Below, piece by piece: positions 25,003 through 35,131 of a DNA stretch of 64,000 nucleotides; positions within the stretch are counted from its first letter, which is position 1, and each line of letters starts with the position of its first letter. The position numbers were made by a program, and so were the translations under genes. The notes below the pieces were generated by a model that was not told the origin of the DNA, did no database searches, and was given only the letters and a program-made list of their open reading frames with translations. This DNA is from Chryseobacterium nepalense (lineage in GTDB: Bacteria > Bacteroidota > Bacteroidia > Flavobacteriales > Weeksellaceae): the NCBI RefSeq assembly GCF_023195755.1, contig NZ_CP096203.1, positions 1,240,001-1,304,000 of the forward strand, read 5' to 3'.

Positions 25003-27792
25003 TTATATGTTTGATTGTCCTAATATGATTTTTCCGTCCAGGCTGTCATTATCATCTTTTGCACAGTCCAGAAGTCTTCCCGGTCTGTAAATATTATTTA
25101 GATTGGTAAGAGCAATCAATAGCTGATAGATGCTGTTTCCTAAATTCAGCAGATTATTTTTAGATTTATCCGACAGGTACTGTTTAAAAGCAACTTCAAA
25201 TTCTGAGAGGTCACTTTTAGCGGTCTGCGTTTCTGTGAAGCGGTCTCCCACCCAGCAGATTTTTGCTAAAACATGCGCCGGAATTTCCTGCCTGATAACA
25301 GTTTCAGCATAGCGTCTGAAATCAGGATCCTGGAAGCGGTATGCATAGCCCGGAAGAACAATGCTCACCCGGTAGGAATAAGGGTCAAAAACATCTGTTT
25401 CACAATCTTCTTCACAAGAATGCATGAAGGTTTCCGAATACTGCACAGGATCTGTGGCAGCCACATCTTCAAAGTCATACATTATTTTAAAAGTCTGTTC
25501 TATTTCCATGCATCCAATACCACCCATCTGCTTGTAATCTTTAACAGCGGGCTTCAATAACAGATGCTCTACCAGGAAAATACCTTCTTCTGTAAAATCA
25601 TATTTGAAATACTTTACCGTTTCCCGGATTCCATTTTTCAATGCATTAAGATTCTGGTAAGGATTTGTTCTTTTATGAGTAGCAATCACATTCTTCTCCG
25701 GAGAATCATCAATTACATCAAAATAATAGTTACCACCACCGGAAAACCGGATATTCATGTTTCCGATGAAGCAATTATTGTCTTCGCACGGACCTAAATT
25801 CTCCAGTGCATTTTCAAGATCTTCTTCATCAATCTGGATAATCTGATAGATGGCTTCGTTCAGGATTTTAGTTGCGGCATATTCAATCTGATAATTTTTT
25901 ATGGATGATAAAATAATATTGCCCGAAGCATCTTTTATTTTCCATGTAAAGTTGTCCTGGTTTCCATTTTGTGTTTTGGTGATTAACACCGGCGACTGGG
26001 ATAAATTTCTTTGGCTATAATCCTTAATTCCCAATAAACGGGCGATCCTTTTTTGGGCACCGGAAATATTGTTGGTGTTCCAAAGGTCCGAATCTGCAAA
26101 AAGAGTATAGTTGTAGCCCAATCCGCGGTCTTTACTTATCGAAGCATATTCGCTAAGGAAATTTTGCTTGTTATTAAGGACAATTTCGTCTGCAGAGTTT
26201 CCATATAATGACTTCATCAGGAACGTATAGTCGCTGAAGGTTTCTGCAAAACGGGAAATCAAATGATCCAGGATTTCATTACGGCGTTCCACGCTGTTAT
26301 CCAATTCTTCATACAAAGCATCAGTAAGTGCATCATCATTTCCGGTTGGATAATCAGAAACCAATTCGCCGAATCCTTTAATATTTTTCAGGGCCTGTGT
26401 GAAATAGGTTCTTTTCAGATTTCCGTTTACACTTAAAATTTCCTTTACTTTTTCAAGATGTTTAAAATAGCCCGCGAGAATCTGATCAAAAAACAACAGA
26501 TACGCTTTCATTTGTTTTGCGAGCGCTTCTCTTCGCGGGGTGTGGTTTCCTATAATTCCGGAAATTCCTACGCCGTAGGTATCGGGAAATTCATTGAGAA
26601 TGGTAGCATATTCCGCTACATTATAGGATGTTCCCTGCGGTAAAGCCAGTTCTTTATTCTGCCTCGCATCTTCTCTCAGCACCTCTTCTTCTTTTTTAAG
26701 AGTCTGGAGGTATTCCTGAACTTTTTTATCGTTAATATTTAATGGAAGCGATCCTTTACTGTAGCTGAAAGAGCTCAGTTCGCAAAGCTCCGGTTTTCTG
26801 CCTTTTTCTATGCAGATCAACCACTCGTTATTCTGTTTGATCACGCTATCACAGCCTGCGATAGAAATCTCATGAATTTCTTTTACACCGTCAATTTTCA
26901 TGATTTCGCTTACGATATCCGAAAGGCGGACTTCTGTTCTCAGCTGACTGTTTTTCAGCTCTTCAGTATCAATAAAACCATTTTCCAAAAGCGGGCCTTC
27001 AAAGATCTGATCCGTTGTTAAACCTTTTTCCAGCATTTGTTTTAACGAGTAAAAATGAATCTCCGGAGACAGGTAATTGTTAATAGCTTTTAATACTTTG
27101 GCATGTACGAGTTCTTCATCGGCTTTATTTACCAACCCGATACGCGCGCAGACTGCCACTTTCTGGATTTCAACTTCTTTAATTTCAGCAAGATCTTCAC
27201 AAAGGCTTCTGTTGGCATGATAACGTTCCAATATCTGAAGGTTGACACCAATTTTTCCGCACCCGCTGTTTTCTTCAGTAACATCATCGGAGTAGTCTAC
27301 GTAAAGATCATACATCCCTTTTACATCAAAGCTTTGTACTTTATCTCCGATAGGCTTAAAATCCATGTTTCCTGTTTTGCAGTCAACATATAGTTTTTCA
27401 TTGTGGGGGACCAGCCAGCAGTTTCTTATCGGTCTTTTATGACCTGCCGTAAAGCTGATGTCTATGAAAAGTTTTCTGTAATCGAGCTCCGTTAAAGGTC
27501 TTGAAGGCAGAATTTCCGTTGTTTTTAAAAATTGGGCATGGATATTTTTATCTTCATCTTCAGAGGTGAGAAGGTCCTCCATATTGAGGTTCATTCTCAT
27601 CCCGAGATCTGTTATGGCATAGCTCAGAACTTCCAGCGTGGTAATTCCCGGATCGTGAGAGTTATAATCTGTCCAAAGTTTTCCTCCCAATTTCTCTATG
27701 TATTCAATACCGGTTCTGCGCAGAAAGTGAAAATCGGACTGATCCCCGGTTTCTACATTTTTCGGTATACTAATGTGCTTATTTTCTGACAT
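25003..27792 (-). CDS. Baseplate wedge protein (Afp12-like)
   Basis: 929 residues, no signal peptide. The N-terminal signature LWTDYNSHDPGITTLEVLSY followed by ITDLG is characteristic of the large baseplate protein encoded after the J-like protein in Afp/PVC-type loci. The middle is helical (PRREALAKQMKAYLLFFDQI, then LAGYFKHLEKVKEIL) and a late region has IEQTFKIMYDFEDV and VSIVLPGYAYRFQDPDFRRY, then ETVIRQEIPAHVLAKICWVG, which in this family precedes the C-terminus. With the Afp11-like protein it should form the baseplate wedges. It starts 24 bp after the 27817 stop and ends 13 bp before the next start, so it is in the same operon. Confidence 0.85.
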   Translation of the reverse strand: MSENKHISIPKNVETGDQSDFHFLRRTGIEYIEKLGGKLWTDYNSHDPGITTLEVLSYAITDLGMRMNLNMEDLLTSEDEDKNIHAQFLKTTEILPSRPLTELDYRKLFIDISFTAGHKRPIRNCWLVPHNEKLYVDCKTGNMDFKPIGDKVQSFDVKGMYDLYVDYSDDVTEENSGCGKIGVNLQILERYHANRSLCEDLAEIKEVEIQKVAVCARIGLVNKADEELVHAKVLKAINNYLSPEIHFYSLKQMLEKGLTTDQIFEGPLLENGFIDTEELKNSQLRTEVRLSDIVSEIMKIDGVKEIHEISIAGCDSVIKQNNEWLICIEKGRKPELCELSSFSYSKGSLPLNINDKKVQEYLQTLKKEEEVLREDARQNKELALPQGTSYNVAEYATILNEFPDTYGVGISGIIGNHTPRREALAKQMKAYLLFFDQILAGYFKHLEKVKEILSVNGNLKRTYFTQALKNIKGFGELVSDYPTGNDDALTDALYEELDNSVERRNEILDHLISRFAETFSDYTFLMKSLYGNSADEIVLNNKQNFLSEYASISKDRGLGYNYTLFADSDLWNTNNISGAQKRIARLLGIKDYSQRNLSQSPVLITKTQNGNQDNFTWKIKDASGNIILSSIKNYQIEYAATKILNEAIYQIIQIDEEDLENALENLGPCEDNNCFIGNMNIRFSGGGNYYFDVIDDSPEKNVIATHKRTNPYQNLNALKNGIRETVKYFKYDFTEEGIFLVEHLLLKPAVKDYKQMGGIGCMEIEQTFKIMYDFEDVAATDPVQYSETFMHSCEEDCETDVFDPYSYRVSIVLPGYAYRFQDPDFRRYAETVIRQEIPAHVLAKICWVGDRFTETQTAKSDLSEFEVAFKQYLSDKSKNNLLNLGNSIYQLLIALTNLNNIYRPGRLLDCAKDDNDSLDGKIILGQSNI

Positions 27793-27816
27793 GGTTATGT
27801 TTTATTCTTTTTATTA

Positions 27817-30800
27817 TTAAATACATACTTGTTCTGCGATAGTAATTTGGTGCTGTTTTGCAGATACGAGAATGGATTTCGGATCTACTTCTATTAAAGA
27901 TTTCTTTTGTATCACATCATTTACCAGTATTTTGATTTCATCAATATAATCTACGTAATACAGCTGCTCCAGGTAGTTGATGAGATGATTAACATTCAGT
28001 TCGACATTAAAATCAATGTCTTTAGAATCTGTGAAGGCCCATGGCGAAATGTATTTCTTTATGTCTTCGTCCAATTGTTTCATGTAGAATACTTCATCAA
28101 AATTTTCAAAGATCTTTACAGTAGCCTGTATTTTTGCTTCTTTATAATTAGGATTAATTACCTGAGCTTTAACGTGCATTGTATTTAATTCATTTACATA
28201 TTTCTGAATTTTGTTGAGGCTGGCCCTGCTCACTCTTGGCTGGTAGACGTCGAAAGCATTTTTATTTCTGATATTCGGCACCACCATCAATGTAACATGT
28301 CCGGGGGCCATATATGATTTTTCAGAGGTATGGTTTAAACATTTCACTTTGAAAACTTCCGGAAACTCCTGCAATACAAGGTTTTCATAATCCCATTGTG
28401 TAATAGCCCTGTGTTTGTGTCTCAGACGCTCGCTTACTCTTCTGTAAAATTCAGAATCGGCTTCTTTGTACTTTCCGTCGAACGAATTGTATGGCTGGCT
28501 AACCGATTTTACCTGAGGAACCCTGGTTATTAGTTTCGAAATCGTGTCGGCCGGCAAACCGTTGGCCAAATGCGCCACATCGTTACCCTGATCTTGGAAT
28601 GTTGCTAAAACTGCCTGTGTGTATATTCCCTGAATTTTACAAACAGCATCATAGCTTCTTTTTGATCTGGCCCTGATCCACACCAGTCCGTCTGTAAGCA
28701 TTGTATGGCTGGTGTTGTTGTCTTTCGGGATCTTAAACTTTACGATACCGGATTCCAGGAATTTTCTTGTTTCGTTTTTCAGCATATTTTGTGAAAGGTC
28801 GATCCATGTATTGCCGGACAGAATATGCCATTCGATAAACTCTTTTTCCTCGAAAGTATCCACTAAAGGATTTTCACTTCCTTCCAGCATCTGGATCAAC
28901 AGGGAAACAGTGGTTTGTTTTACAGCTTCAAGACCGATGTACAGCTCACCTCCATTTTCATGTACGGGGACGATGCTTTTCGTTTCAGTTTCTTTTTCAT
29001 ATTGCCCGAATACGTCTTCGTGGTACAACTGTACACCTTTGTTTTTGGCAGCTTTTCCATTGAAATCTTTATCTAGATAAGAATAAGCAATTTCTCTTGC
29101 ACTGTAATTCAGTTCGATATCTTCCGCAAAAGGAATGTATGGTTCGTTCGGAACAAGCTTATTTTTAGCAGGATCGCTGGATAGTGCCAAAGTATATAAT
29201 TTAGGGTACACATCCTGTAATGCCGACTGGTTTATTGTTAATCTGATAGCCTCGCTCGTTCCGGGATCGGTATTGGTGTTTTGGATGGAAAATTGTGTTT
29301 TATATCCGTTTTCCATTTTCCTGAACAGTTCAATATTATTGCCTTTCTCTCGCCATACTTCTTTTTCCAATAGCGCAGTATCTGCCGTGAAATAAGCATC
29401 CGAACGGACAATTGACGGACCTTCTAACGACTCAAATTGTTTTACACTGATATTTTGATTCGGCTGAATTACATACCCGCTGTATAAATTAGTTATTGAA
29501 TCCGGTGTGTTTTTCCAATTGATGGTGATGTCTGCTTTTTCCCATTTTTTGGAAAACATTTCAGGACATTTGATGTAAAAATTAGATCCTTTAACAGGTT
29601 GTGCAGTGAACGGATAATAAGGTTTTTCTGCGTTCAGTATATTGCTGTCGTTTTCGATCTGAAGAGATTTTACGCCTTTTACCTCTACCGCTACTTCAAC
29701 ATTTTTCACCAGCTTTTCCGAAAGTGCCTCATAAAGCGTATAGTATTTTTCTCCTTCAATCACGAATCTTACCACAGGAAAATCAGTCTGGAACGTTTGC
29801 AGCAAAACATCCTTATTGTATTTTACCACGGCTGGAAAATCTTTGGTTAATGTAAAGGAAAGCACCAGCTGATCTGCACTTTTCCTTACACATTTCAAAG
29901 CCATTCCGGAGATCCATTCTTTTTGTCCGCTGCACAATACTTTGATATTATTTTCGATATCTCCGGCTGATAAATCCTGAAACTTCTGAGCAGAATTTTT
30001 AGTAAAATCAATTTTCACGGTAATGATTCTCTCGCCTTCTTCCAGATCAAATAATGATGATGCGATTGCAAAACCGAGTTTCGCTTTCGGGAGTTCCTTG
30101 TAAATGGATTTTTCGGAAACAGTTTCATCAGCATTATAACCGAAAGGCCACCAGTAATTGCTTTCCTCCGGGAGTTTATCTCCTAAACCATCTACCGAAT
30201 TGGCAACCGGCGCCATCTTCAGCTCTCTTTTTTTAACATCATTGAGAAAGCTTTTAATCTCCACAACTTTTGCCTGGTTGGCAACAAGCTCTTCGCCTGT
30301 TTTGTAAACGCGTTTTTTTCCGTTGGCGTCTTTATCACCATCCAGCAATGTTCCGCCGGGAATCCTTTCCTGGATTGCTTTTTTGGCTAATTCAAAAATC
30401 ACATAGACTTTATCAGGTCTTGCCTCATTTTTTTCAATCTGAAGAATTTCGTTATAATAGAAATCCAGATGTCTTTTGGTTAAATTATTAAAAGCTTTTT
30501 TTGAGAAATCCAATAATTTTAAAAAGCAGACAAACAGGGTGAGGTGGGGAGTCAGGTTGCTGTCCTGTTCAAACTGGGAAATAAGATCTGTAACCTGTTT
30601 TTTCATACTTTTATATTCAATGCTTTCCCTTCTCGGTACAGCATTGTCATCATCACCCAGGAAAAAGTTTCCCCAGTTTCCTTTGGGTGTTGTATTATCA
30701 TCTTTATCGAAATAGTTTACACGCTGAGCAAAATTATTTGCGAATAATAGCCAGTCAAACAAATCGAAATCGTGTAATTCAAGATTGCCCGGATCTAATT

Positions 30801-30867
30801 CTGCTAAAAAGCGCTGCATTTGTGATTTTCCTTCACGATAATGTGAAAATGTATCTGTTTTTTTCAT
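27817..30867 (-). CDS. Baseplate J-like wedge protein (Afp11-like)
   Basis: 1016 residues. The C-terminal ~280 residues carry the baseplate J/gp47-like pattern: KEADSEFYRRVSERLRHKHR, AITQWDYENLVLQEFPEV, GHVTLMVVPNIRNKNAFDV, YQPRVSRASLNKIQKYV and a long beta-rich tail with YVDYIDEIKILVN. The N-terminal half is helical and unique-looking, as usual in eCIS Afp11 proteins, which are much longer than phage J proteins. It should form baseplate wedges with the 25003-27792 product. It lies between the gp25-like gene and the Afp12-like gene in canonical order. Confidence 0.85.
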   Translation of the reverse strand: MKKTDTFSHYREGKSQMQRFLAELDPGNLELHDFDLFDWLLFANNFAQRVNYFDKDDNTTPKGNWGNFFLGDDDNAVPRRESIEYKSMKKQVTDLISQFEQDSNLTPHLTLFVCFLKLLDFSKKAFNNLTKRHLDFYYNEILQIEKNEARPDKVYVIFELAKKAIQERIPGGTLLDGDKDANGKKRVYKTGEELVANQAKVVEIKSFLNDVKKRELKMAPVANSVDGLGDKLPEESNYWWPFGYNADETVSEKSIYKELPKAKLGFAIASSLFDLEEGERIITVKIDFTKNSAQKFQDLSAGDIENNIKVLCSGQKEWISGMALKCVRKSADQLVLSFTLTKDFPAVVKYNKDVLLQTFQTDFPVVRFVIEGEKYYTLYEALSEKLVKNVEVAVEVKGVKSLQIENDSNILNAEKPYYPFTAQPVKGSNFYIKCPEMFSKKWEKADITINWKNTPDSITNLYSGYVIQPNQNISVKQFESLEGPSIVRSDAYFTADTALLEKEVWREKGNNIELFRKMENGYKTQFSIQNTNTDPGTSEAIRLTINQSALQDVYPKLYTLALSSDPAKNKLVPNEPYIPFAEDIELNYSAREIAYSYLDKDFNGKAAKNKGVQLYHEDVFGQYEKETETKSIVPVHENGGELYIGLEAVKQTTVSLLIQMLEGSENPLVDTFEEKEFIEWHILSGNTWIDLSQNMLKNETRKFLESGIVKFKIPKDNNTSHTMLTDGLVWIRARSKRSYDAVCKIQGIYTQAVLATFQDQGNDVAHLANGLPADTISKLITRVPQVKSVSQPYNSFDGKYKEADSEFYRRVSERLRHKHRAITQWDYENLVLQEFPEVFKVKCLNHTSEKSYMAPGHVTLMVVPNIRNKNAFDVYQPRVSRASLNKIQKYVNELNTMHVKAQVINPNYKEAKIQATVKIFENFDEVFYMKQLDEDIKKYISPWAFTDSKDIDFNVELNVNHLINYLEQLYYVDYIDEIKILVNDVIQKKSLIEVDPKSILVSAKQHQITIAEQVCI

Positions 30868-30955
30868 TTGTTTATATTTATCTTTCTATGTTCAGATGCA
30901 ATACTTATGTAGTGTTTGGTAGTATTTAAAATGGCTACAGACATCCCGTAATTCA

Positions 30956-31366
30956 TTATATTTCGGTAGCTTCTTCTTTGTAAAAAGGAAAAACCATATT
31001 GCTTCTTGTATTCGTATTTCTTACTTCGTAGTTAATTTCTATTAAAATTTCCCCTTCAATTTCGTCCTGAGCATTAATTTCAATACTTAAAATATTGATT
31101 CGAGGTTCGTGATATAAAATAGCACGCTCAACGATTCCTTTCATTTGTGTAATGAGCGTTAAGTCCAGTGGCTTAAATAGCATTTCCTGCAGGTCACATC
31201 CGTAATTCGGGAACATGACGCGTTCACCGGGACGTGTAGACAGGAGAATCATAAGGCTGTTATTGATGTCTTCCACATCTGATGTCATTGCCAGCTTTCC
31301 TTCAGTCTCATTAAATTCTGGCGGAAAGCTCCAGCCTGTTCCTAAAAAATCTGTATTTATTTTCAT
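30956..31366 (-). CDS. gp25/GPW-like baseplate protein (Afp9-like)
   Basis: 136 residues. The family signature lies in the middle: LLSTRPGERVMFPNYGCDLQ with the EMLFKPLD continuation, then helices (LITQMKGIVERAILYHEPRI) and a beta-strand tail. gp25-like proteins sit at the junction of baseplate and sheath, providing the first strand for sheath polymerisation. Length and gene order (just before the J-like gene) fit Afp9. Confidence 0.92.
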   Translation of the reverse strand: MKINTDFLGTGWSFPPEFNETEGKLAMTSDVEDINNSLMILLSTRPGERVMFPNYGCDLQEMLFKPLDLTLITQMKGIVERAILYHEPRINILSIEINAQDEIEGEILIEINYEVRNTNTRSNMVFPFYKEEATEI

Positions 31367-31517
31367 ACGTTATTTATTATATTAATTGTAGATCTGCATC
31401 CGTAACATAGAGCTTTGGTTTTCATAACTGCTTGTTATTGATTTTTACGTTTCTATTGTAAGGAAGATACCATCTAAAAAATGCAGCTTATGATGAATTG
31501 AAAACTGCAAAAAAATA

Positions 31518-31808
31518 TTATCCGCCTATTAAAACAGTAGCTTCACCTGCGGAGATCACTCCTCCGTGTGCCGTAGAATCTCCCATTCTTGCGGCCGGTT
31601 TTCCACCGATCATTACGCTTGAAGATCCTGATGCAATGGTATCTAAAGGACCTGTGCATACGGCTTTATCCCCTACTCTTGCGGCCGGTTTCCCGCCGAT
31701 AAGTACTGTAGGTTCTCCCGCCGGAATGATGGGTCCGCCTACATGCGGAACATTTCCTGTAACCATAGGACAGGTATGCATGTCTGTAATTCTTGCTGCC
31801 GGTTTCAT
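31518..31808 (-). CDS. PAAR spike-tip protein (Afp10-like)
   Basis: 96 residues, opening MKPAARITDMHTCPMVTGN, the classic PAAR start. GGKPAARVGDKA and GGKPAARMGDSTAHGG complete a threefold pattern, and it ends in EATVLIGG. PAAR proteins cap the VgrG-like spike. The gene starts 4 bp after the spike gene ends. There is no C-terminal extension, so this tip carries no fused effector. Confidence 0.93.
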   Translation of the reverse strand: MKPAARITDMHTCPMVTGNVPHVGGPIIPAGEPTVLIGGKPAARVGDKAVCTGPLDTIASGSSSVMIGGKPAARMGDSTAHGGVISAGEATVLIGG

Positions 31809-31812
31809 ACGA

Positions 31813-33558
31813 TTAATTGATTTTAACCTGAGAGCCTTTTACCACAGTTACCGCTCCCGATTTAAGTTCCGAACCAGAGCTTCCTTCCGCTTTTAGCTGC
31901 GCACTGGCTTTTACATTGATATTGACTCCTTCCATACTGATGTCACCTTTCGCTTTGATCTTGATATCTTTTGAACTATCCATGCTGATCCCGTCTTTGT
32001 TAAGTATAAACGTATTCGCATGTTCGTCTTCAATCTTAATGATATCCGCATCTTCGTCTACGATTATCTTTTTGCCTTTCGGGGTTTCCAGGGTATAGGA
32101 AATTTTGTCGTCATTGAAGATCATTTTCATTTCGCTCCGGGTTACAAATCCTTTTTCATGATTGTCATCAGAAGCTACAATAGGAGCCGGTTTTGTACTG
32201 CTGTTCAGCATTCCGAGAACTACGGCATCATTAGGATCATCATTAATAAATCCGATAATAACCTCATCGCCGATTTCAGGTCTGAAGAAAGACCCTCTGT
32301 TTTCTCCGGCGTCCAGAGTGGCTATTCTTGCCCAGATTCCTTCTTCTTCATTATTAATGATAGGAATCTGTACTAAAATCCGGTCTTCTCCATCCGGGTC
32401 AGATTCCAGTTGTGAAACGATTCCTACGTGCAGTCCGCTTATGGCAGGAATAATTCCTGAACCGGGCATTTCGCTTACGTCATAGGTTTCTGAGAACCAC
32501 GTTGGAGAAAGTCCGAACTGAGCATCTACCAGCCAGTTTCCATCAATAATTTCATGACGGATTCCTGTTACATATATTTTTCCGTTAAACCTGTCTCCAA
32601 CTCCCTGAAGGGTTAATGTAACACCTGGTTTTACCGATGGTATTCCCTGGAATTTTACTCTTCCCCTGGTTTTTGCCAATTGCTGGAAAGTGGCTTTAGC
32701 GTCTCCCCATTGCTGTAATTCATCCTGGGTAAGATTGCCGCCATGTTTCAGCTGCAGGTCTTCAATTCCAAAAACTTTGGCCAGATCACCGGAAGAAAGA
32801 TTTCCGTTAAGACTGATGGCCGGATCCTGAGCTTCCACTTGCGTTAATTCCTGGTCTGTATAGCTCCATGTTTTAGCGGTAATTTTGCTGAACTGATCCC
32901 TTGCATCAATTTCACCGTCGAATTCGTGTACGGATGATCCAAAGACAACGGTTTCTACTGCTTCGCCGCTGAAATCAGGCTTGGCAACTTTTACGGTTCC
33001 GTCATCAACAAAACACAATTTTCCGTTGGTCTGCGCTCTGGTTAACATAAAATCCCAATCAGATGACTGAAACTGAACCAATTCCTTATGGGTATTTGAA
33101 GTAGCTTCCACATCGGCGGTAGTTCCGCTGTTGCCAATCAGTTCCTCGATGATATCACTGTCTTTGCTGTCATAGAAATATTTGCTTTTTCTTCCCAGTG
33201 TCATTTTTACTGCCTTATCCCTGCATTCGATGATGAGATAAGAAGATCCGTTTCTGACTTTAATATTATGCTTTACAACCACTCCCTTAAAAATCGTTTC
33301 TTCTTTAGAATGGTATCCGGCAGTGATTTCAATTTCTTTTCCGGGAATCAGTAATTCTTCATTGCTGAGTTTGAAATCCTGTTCCGGTACACTACCATCT
33401 AAAATAACAATGCGGGCATAAGGAATTCTGTTGACTTCTTTTTCTACGATAATGCTTTTCACACCATATTTCCCAGGCAATTCGGTACCTCCGGACATTA
33501 CTTTAAAAGTAGTCAGATCCGGATTTTTTGCTGTTTGTATATATCCGCTATTGTTCAT
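31813..33558 (-). CDS. VgrG/gp27-gp5-like spike protein (Afp8-like)
   Basis: 581 residues. Residues ~15-360 are the gp27/D-like part (KYGVKSIIVEKEVNRIPYAR, LIIECRDKAVKMTLGRKSKY, SDWDFMLTRAQTNGKLCFVD, TGIRHEIIDGNWLVDAQFGL). From ~375 an OB-fold region follows (HVGIVSQLESDPDGEDRILV, PEIGDEVIIGFINDDPNDAV). The C-terminus is a short repetitive beta-helix (KGDISMEGVNINVKASAQL ending VKGSQVKIN). It forms the trimeric central spike under the PAAR tip. Both domains are intact and there is no effector extension. Confidence 0.92.
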   Translation of the reverse strand: MNNSGYIQTAKNPDLTTFKVMSGGTELPGKYGVKSIIVEKEVNRIPYARIVILDGSVPEQDFKLSNEELLIPGKEIEITAGYHSKEETIFKGVVVKHNIKVRNGSSYLIIECRDKAVKMTLGRKSKYFYDSKDSDIIEELIGNSGTTADVEATSNTHKELVQFQSSDWDFMLTRAQTNGKLCFVDDGTVKVAKPDFSGEAVETVVFGSSVHEFDGEIDARDQFSKITAKTWSYTDQELTQVEAQDPAISLNGNLSSGDLAKVFGIEDLQLKHGGNLTQDELQQWGDAKATFQQLAKTRGRVKFQGIPSVKPGVTLTLQGVGDRFNGKIYVTGIRHEIIDGNWLVDAQFGLSPTWFSETYDVSEMPGSGIIPAISGLHVGIVSQLESDPDGEDRILVQIPIINNEEEGIWARIATLDAGENRGSFFRPEIGDEVIIGFINDDPNDAVVLGMLNSSTKPAPIVASDDNHEKGFVTRSEMKMIFNDDKISYTLETPKGKKIIVDEDADIIKIEDEHANTFILNKDGISMDSSKDIKIKAKGDISMEGVNINVKASAQLKAEGSSGSELKSGAVTVVKGSQVKIN

Positions 33559-33559
33559 A

Positions 33560-34300
33560 TTATGATCTTTTTTCTATTGGCGGAAAGTAGAGTTCACTCC
33601 CTGGTTTTAATTGCCTGAAATTAACGAGGCCATTTGCTTTGGCAACTTCCAGATAGTATTTGGAGTCTCCGTAAATTCTTTCGGTCATTAAAGGAAGGGT
33701 ATCTCCATCTTGTACTGTTCTTTTGTGGGTGAGATCCGGAGACTGTTTATTTTCTTCTTTCGCAGCAAGTTCTTTGCTGATTGATTCACTGAATTTTGCT
33801 TTTCCTATAGCTCTTAATGCTTTTCCTTCATTGGTAAACATTTTATAGTCTATGGTAAATTCTGAGAGTATTCCTTTAAAGTGAAGGTCTCCCCAAGTGA
33901 TAACGACATTATAGGGCTTGTGAATAGTTCCGTCAAGCTTACCGGTAGCATTATAGAAGTCTGTTATCTGTTGCTCAACAGCTTTCTTTATAAAAGCATC
34001 TTTTTTTCCTAATTTTTCAGCAATTGTATTTATTAGTTTATTGCCGGGATTTGCCTGTGTTACCCCTGTACCATCAAAAAGAAATTCCAGCTGCAAGTCT
34101 GAAGGAGGTGATGCGATATAACCTAAACTGGCTTTAGAACTGCCTTCTGCCTGATCGGTGTTATGTTTGGTTTTGTAAGTCATTGAGAAGCTTGTAGGAT
34201 TGATAAAAGCTTCAAAAGCATCAGTGTTAATTTTGCTGCTGTTACTATAAGTATCATCCTTATAAGTGTCTATCTTTAATTTTGTAAGTGCTCCTCCCAT
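33560..34300 (-). CDS. LysM-domain baseplate hub protein (Afp7-like)
   Basis: 246 residues. The start ATG overlaps the stop of the preceding DUF5908 gene (TAATG at 34298-34302) and the stop lies 1 bp from the VgrG start, a tightly coupled trio. Residues ~25-170 resemble the gp53/tail hub part (INPTSFSMTYKTKHNTDQAE, LQLEFLFDGTGV, PYNVVITWGDLHFKGILSEF). Residues ~190-246 form a LysM-like module (TVQDGDTLPLMTERIYGDSK, then LKPGSELYFPPIEKRS). In Afp/PVC particles this protein connects tube and spike within the baseplate hub. Confidence 0.9.
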   Translation of the reverse strand: MGGALTKLKIDTYKDDTYSNSSKINTDAFEAFINPTSFSMTYKTKHNTDQAEGSSKASLGYIASPPSDLQLEFLFDGTGVTQANPGNKLINTIAEKLGKKDAFIKKAVEQQITDFYNATGKLDGTIHKPYNVVITWGDLHFKGILSEFTIDYKMFTNEGKALRAIGKAKFSESISKELAAKEENKQSPDLTHKRTVQDGDTLPLMTERIYGDSKYYLEVAKANGLVNFRQLKPGSELYFPPIEKRS

Positions 34301-34461
34301 TATCTTTCTTTTTTACGTTGTTGAATGTTTACTGCCTGCTCTACACTTTCACTCACGGCCCGCATGATCTTTGCCTCATCTACTGATGTAGCAGTGGTCT
34401 TAGCTGCTGTTTTCTCGTCCACATTTATTTTAATGTGAAGCTCTTTTATTTCTATTGGCAT
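34300..34461 (-). CDS. DUF5908 small eCIS protein, 53 residues
   Basis: ATG at 34461 to TAA at 34300-34302, overlapping the next start by one base. The product begins MPIEIKELHIKINVDEK, the hallmark opening of the DUF5908 family, followed by a helix (SVDEAKIMRAVSESVEQAVN) and a basic end. DUF5908 genes sit between the tube-like protein and the LysM gene in many eCIS loci, exactly as here. Its role is not settled; overlap with the LysM gene suggests a hub partner. Confidence 0.85.
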   Translation of the reverse strand: MPIEIKELHIKINVDEKTAAKTTATSVDEAKIMRAVSESVEQAVNIQQRKKER

Positions 34462-34661
34462 TTCGTTTGTTTTTAATTGATTTTTAATTTAAATATTTAA
34501 AAACCAATGATTTAACCTATATGTTTTAAAAAATCCAAGCACATAAAGAGTGCGTTCAGTCCTGTGATAGACTAATCTGTTGTTGTTTTCTGAAAAATAA
34601 TTGTGCTAAAAGTTATCCTTAGACGAAGACACTTTCAGGTGCTCAGATTTGATTTTAGAAA

Positions 34662-35129
34662 TTACAAGCCTAAGCTTGCTAACGATGAAGGTATCGTGAA
34701 ATATCTGTATTTCAGTTCTATTGTTTCAATAGCCAATTTGCTTTCTTCCGCATTGAATTCCGAGACTTCCCATCTCACCGGGTAAGCTCCCACTACATTC
34801 CAGACCATCAAAGGTGCTGTAGACTGGAGTCCTCCTGAAAGGGTAACGATGAGGTTTCTGGGTTCAAATTCAAAGTTTTCCATCGCATTTCTGCACCAGC
34901 TTATCAATCCGGAACTTACCATTAAGCCACGCTTAAGAACTAAATTGGGATATTTTGGCCTTAAAGGAAGCTGATGGATAAATCTGTTTTCCCCTCCTTC
35001 GGCATATTCTTCAGCTTGAATGTCTGTGTATAAACCAGATATAGACTGAAATCTGGAGTCAATACCCTCTGTTGTTGAAATCCCATTAACAATAAAAGAG
35101 AAACTGGTTGGAGGATATAAAAGAGCCAT
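34662..35129 (-). CDS. Tube-like/tube-initiator protein (Afp5-like, gp19 family)
   Basis: 155 residues with a tube fold related to the two tube proteins but clearly diverged (YPPTSFSFIVNGISTTEGID, WCRNAMENFEFEPRNLIVTL, VVGAYPVRWEVSEFNAEESK). Afp5-type proteins begin the inner tube at the hub. The gene lies between the second tube gene (2 bp spacing) and DUF5908, matching Afp order. Confidence 0.85.
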   Translation of the reverse strand: MALLYPPTSFSFIVNGISTTEGIDSRFQSISGLYTDIQAEEYAEGGENRFIHQLPLRPKYPNLVLKRGLMVSSGLISWCRNAMENFEFEPRNLIVTLSGGLQSTAPLMVWNVVGAYPVRWEVSEFNAEESKLAIETIELKYRYFTIPSSLASLGL

Positions 35130-35131
35130 GA

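Noticed and set aside
31518..33558. Effector fused to the spike or PAAR tip
   Set aside because: Both proteins end right after their structural domains, with no extra C-terminal domain.
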